NCBI RefSeq assembly: GCF_002261475.1 | Contig: NZ_NEVN01000003.1 | Coordinates: 62,001 to 126,000 of the forward strand | DNA length: 64,000 nt | Source of the DNA: Bordetella genomosp. 5 | GTDB taxonomy: Bacteria; Pseudomonadota; Gammaproteobacteria; Burkholderiales; Burkholderiaceae_B | Direction of reading: 5' to 3' | Shown: one piece after another, positions 62,191 to 64,000 of the stretch | Layout: every line of letters starts with the position of its first letter | Position numbering within the stretch: position 1 is the first letter of the stretch | Position numbers and translations under genes: made by a program | The notes under the pieces: model-generated | Seen by the model: the letters and a program-made list of their open reading frames with translations, nothing else | Databases searched by the model: none | Told to the model about the DNA's origin: nothing

Positions 62191-62376
62191 TCAGGCGGCC
62201 GAGTGGACGTTGGCGCCCATCTTGCCAGCCAGCAGCTTCAGGCCTTGAGCCACTTTGAGCAGGCCGTTGCCCAGGGCACGCATCGGGTGCGGGCGGAATT
62301 GCTCTTCCATGGCTTGCAGCATCAGCTGGCGTTCGAGTTCGTCGGTCAGGCGGGTGGTGTGGTTCAGGTCGATCAC
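62191..62376 (-). CDS. Small 61-residue protein behind a double operator
   Basis: 61 residues from a GTG at 62376, with GGAGG 7 bp upstream. MIDLNHTTRLTDELERQLML is helical and acidic; QFRPHPMRALGNGLLKVAQGLKLLAGKMG is an amphipathic helix, with a possible membrane or partner-binding role. No known family is recognised. The longer frame upstream, from 62541, would cross the operator and promoter and is unlikely. Its promoter is unusually well defined (next entry). Confidence 0.7.
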   Translation of the reverse strand: MIDLNHTTRLTDELERQLMLQAMEEQFRPHPMRALGNGLLKVAQGLKLLAGKMGANVHSAA

Positions 62377-62414
62377 GGTAAGCCTCCGTAGGCTTGTGCT
62401 TGTGTTCACGATTA

Positions 62415-62455
62415 GGGTTAACCCGAATTTTAGGGTTAACCCTAGAAAAGTGCAA
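62415..62455 (-). promoter_or_regulatory. Promoter with two GGGTTAACCC palindromes
   Basis: Minus strand: TTGCAC (62450-62455), 17-bp spacer, TAAAAT (62427-62432). A perfect palindrome GGGTTAACCC sits in the spacer (62433-62442) and a second at the start-site region (62415-62424), 18 bp apart centre to centre. This is the layout of a repressor that binds both sides of the -10. Confidence 0.7.
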
Positions 62456-62577
62456 GCACTCCCGCAATTCTTTGGTGCATGACGCGCCGTCCTGGTGCTG
62501 ATAATGCCCCAATTCGGCCCGTGTGTGGCGCTAGCCCTCACGATACGAGGGCGATGTTGCGGCGCTTTTACAACGCG

Positions 62578-62616
62578 ATGCCCGGCTGGCAGGGGGTAAC
62601 CGGCCTGCCGGGCATG
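62578..62616 (-). terminator. Possible terminator near the rlmL 3' end
   Basis: GCCCGG and CCTGCC arms with complements form an imperfect stem. There is no T-run on the minus strand, so this is a weak call. Confidence 0.3.
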
Positions 62617-62619
62617 AGC

Positions 62620-64000
62620 TTATGACGCATCGCGGTAGCTGCCGGCCGTCAGCTCGAAGCTGAACAGGCGGCAATCGAGCGCGCCGTTGTAAAGCGGGGT
62701 GCGGCGCAAAGCCTTGAGCCGCAGTTGCTGCGGCAGCTTCATGTCGCTCGAGATGGCGTGCAACTGCCAGCCGCCGAAATGCTGCTTCAGATTGCTGGCC
62801 CAGTCGCGCCACAGGGCTTCCTCGCCTTCGGTGGGCAGGCGTTCGCCGTAAGGCGGGTTGGTCACGATCCAGCCCGACTCGGCCGGCGCCGCGACCGTAC
62901 GCGCGTCACCCACCTCGAAGCGGATCGTCTCGGCCGTCAGCCAGGCGCGCTCGGCGTTGGCCTGGGCGAATTCCACGGCTTGCGGGTCGAGGTCGTAGCC
63001 CACCAGCGGGGTTTCGAGCTGGGTCTGGATGCGGGCGCGTGCATCGTCCTTCAGGTCGCGCCAGCGCCGGGCGTCGAAGTCGCGCATGCGTTCGAAGCCG
63101 AAGGGCCGCGAGATGCCCGGCGGCACGCCGAGCGCGATCCAGGCCGCTTCGATGAGAATCGTGCCGCTGCCGCAGAACGGATCGAGCAGCGGTGCCGCGG
63201 GATCCCAGCCCGCCAGGGCCAGCATGCCGGCGGCGAGATTCTCGCGCAGCGGTGCTTCGCCCTTGTCCAGGCGCCAGCCGCGCTTGAACAGCGACTCGCC
63301 CGAGGTATCGAGATACAGCGTGGCGATGGTGCCCTGCATGAAGAGTTGCACGCGGGCGTCGGGACGCACGGTGTCCACGCTCGGGCGCGCGCCTTCGATC
63401 TCGCGCAGGCGATCGCAGATGCCGTCTTTCACGCGCAGATTGCAGTACTGCAGGCTCTGGACGGGGCTCTTGATGGCCGAGGTGTCGACCCGCAGGGTGT
63501 CCTCGGGCCCGAACCAGCGCTCCCAGGGCACACTGCGCGCGAGGTCGAGCAGGTCGTCTTCGTGGCTGATCTCTTCCTGGGCAACCTGCACCAGAATGCG
63601 GGTGGCCAGCCGCGAATAGAGGTTGGCGCGCTGCACGCCGGACCAGTCGGTCGAAAAGGCGCAGCCGGCGCGGCCCGGGCGGGCATCGTCGAAGCCCAGG
63701 GCCTGCATTTCGGCGGTCAGGGCCTCCTCGAGGCCCTGCGGGCAGGGGGCGTAGATGCGGAACGTCTCGGCCTGACGCGCGGCGCGCGGCCGGCGGACCT
63801 GCACCTCGGGTGCGTGGCGGTCGGGGGCGTCGGCACGTTCTTCGGCGAAGACGTCATCCCAATCCTGCGGTGCATCCGAGAGCACGTCGTCCCAGTCGGG
63901 CGCGGGAGTGGCCGGGGCCGGCGGGGCGGTGCGCTGCGGCCGGTCGTCGCGCGGGCCGCGCTCCGGATAGCCGCCGCGCTGGCTCGTGGCATCGCCGCGA
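62620..64000 (-). CDS. rlmL: THUMP-domain 23S rRNA guanine-N2 methyltransferase RlmL-like (5' end outside window)
   Basis: The frame is open to the right edge, so the start is missing. About 420 residues cover the N-terminal ferredoxin-like domain, THUMP (FRIYAPCPQGLEEALTAEMQ... to PVQSLQYCNLRVKD) and a Rossmann methyltransferase with DPFCGSGTILIEAA, VGYDLDPQAVEFAQ and NPPYGERL. In this group RlmL lacks the RlmK half. It methylates G2445 of 23S rRNA (family knowledge). Upstream of residue 1 of the folded part is a disordered Gly/Arg/Asp/Pro-rich extension with the repeated DWDDV (PDWDDVLSDAPQDWDDVFAE) and RGGYPERGPRDD. Confidence 0.9.
   Translation of the reverse strand, partial: RGDATSQRGGYPERGPRDDRPQRTAPPAPATPAPDWDDVLSDAPQDWDDVFAEERADAPDRHAPEVQVRRPRAARQAETFRIYAPCPQGLEEALTAEMQALGFDDARPGRAGCAFSTDWSGVQRANLYSRLATRILVQVAQEEISHEDDLLDLARSVPWERWFGPEDTLRVDTSAIKSPVQSLQYCNLRVKDGICDRLREIEGARPSVDTVRPDARVQLFMQGTIATLYLDTSGESLFKRGWRLDKGEAPLRENLAAGMLALAGWDPAAPLLDPFCGSGTILIEAAWIALGVPPGISRPFGFERMRDFDARRWRDLKDDARARIQTQLETPLVGYDLDPQAVEFAQANAERAWLTAETIRFEVGDARTVAAPAESGWIVTNPPYGERLPTEGEEALWRDWASNLKQHFGGWQLHAISSDMKLPQQLRLKALRRTPLYNGALDCRLFSFELTAGSYRDAS

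Noticed and set aside
62412-62444. TTAGGG repeats resembling a telomere-type sequence
   Set aside because: They are the arms of GGGTTAACCC palindromes at a bacterial promoter, not a telomere array.

Overview
The window is GC-rich chromosomal DNA (mid-60s percent by eye) from a betaproteobacterium, most likely an Alcaligenaceae member of the Bordetella/Achromobacter type. The evidence is the housekeeping order mucD/degQ-lepA-lepB-rnc-era-recO, the holC-pepA/lptF divergon, pyrG with DUF1330-eno-ftsB, and the many LysR regulators and acyl-CoA genes. The genus assignment is inference. I saw no rRNA, tRNA, CRISPR array, phage, integrase or insertion sequence. Both ends cut a gene: a DegP-type protease on the left and an RlmL-type RNA methyltransferase on the right.

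Layout. 1-6405: serine protease, then translation and RNA-processing genes (lepA, lepB, rnc, era, a short recO). 6416-11914: a LysR regulator divergent from a CoA ligase / MFS / thiolase-like / DUF35 operon. 11966-16653: BI-1 protein, a DUF2486-like protein, holC, pepA and divergent lptF. 16762-20682: a LysR gene facing an orphan branched-chain-type binding protein, then mmsA. 20930-23559: cysB, a DUF2325 gene behind a Fur-like box, a 77-bp tandem repeat and an NlpC/P60 lipoprotein. 23813-31685: prpE with a HbpS/GlcG gene and a UMF1 transporter, acs, a DMT exporter and ltaE. 31701-36945: a monooxygenase-fold protein, an SDR protein, ETF-QO, a thioesterase and a two-subunit CoA transferase. 37328-48528: RpiR regulator, isoaspartyl peptidase, a Gsi-type peptide ABC importer and three further peptidases. 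48548-55447: a membrane protein, pyrG, DUF1330, eno, ftsB, a TadE-like protein and hslO. 55766-64000: PhzF, gamma-carbonic anhydrase, an acyl-CoA synthetase, an LpxH-like phosphoesterase, a BaiN-like flavoprotein, an RDD protein, a 61-residue protein behind a double operator, and rlmL.

How the genes work together. Much of the accessory content activates and moves acyl-CoA: four AMP-forming ligases, MmsA, a CoA transferase, ETF-QO (electrons from acyl-CoA dehydrogenases to quinone) and a thioesterase. A second theme is peptide scavenging: one importer with four different peptidases, behind sites resembling NtrC enhancers.

Most notable are: the thiolase-like/DUF35 pair that lacks thiolase catalytic residues; LysR-type dyads about 63-66 bp upstream of the predicted starts of two operons; a Fur-like box lying on a promoter; a promoter with one GGGTTAACCC palindrome in its spacer and another at the start site; a RecO shortened internally; and lptF and pyrG without the partners (lptG, kdsA) I expect beside them. 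All functions are read from sequence motifs and general family knowledge; no database search was made.
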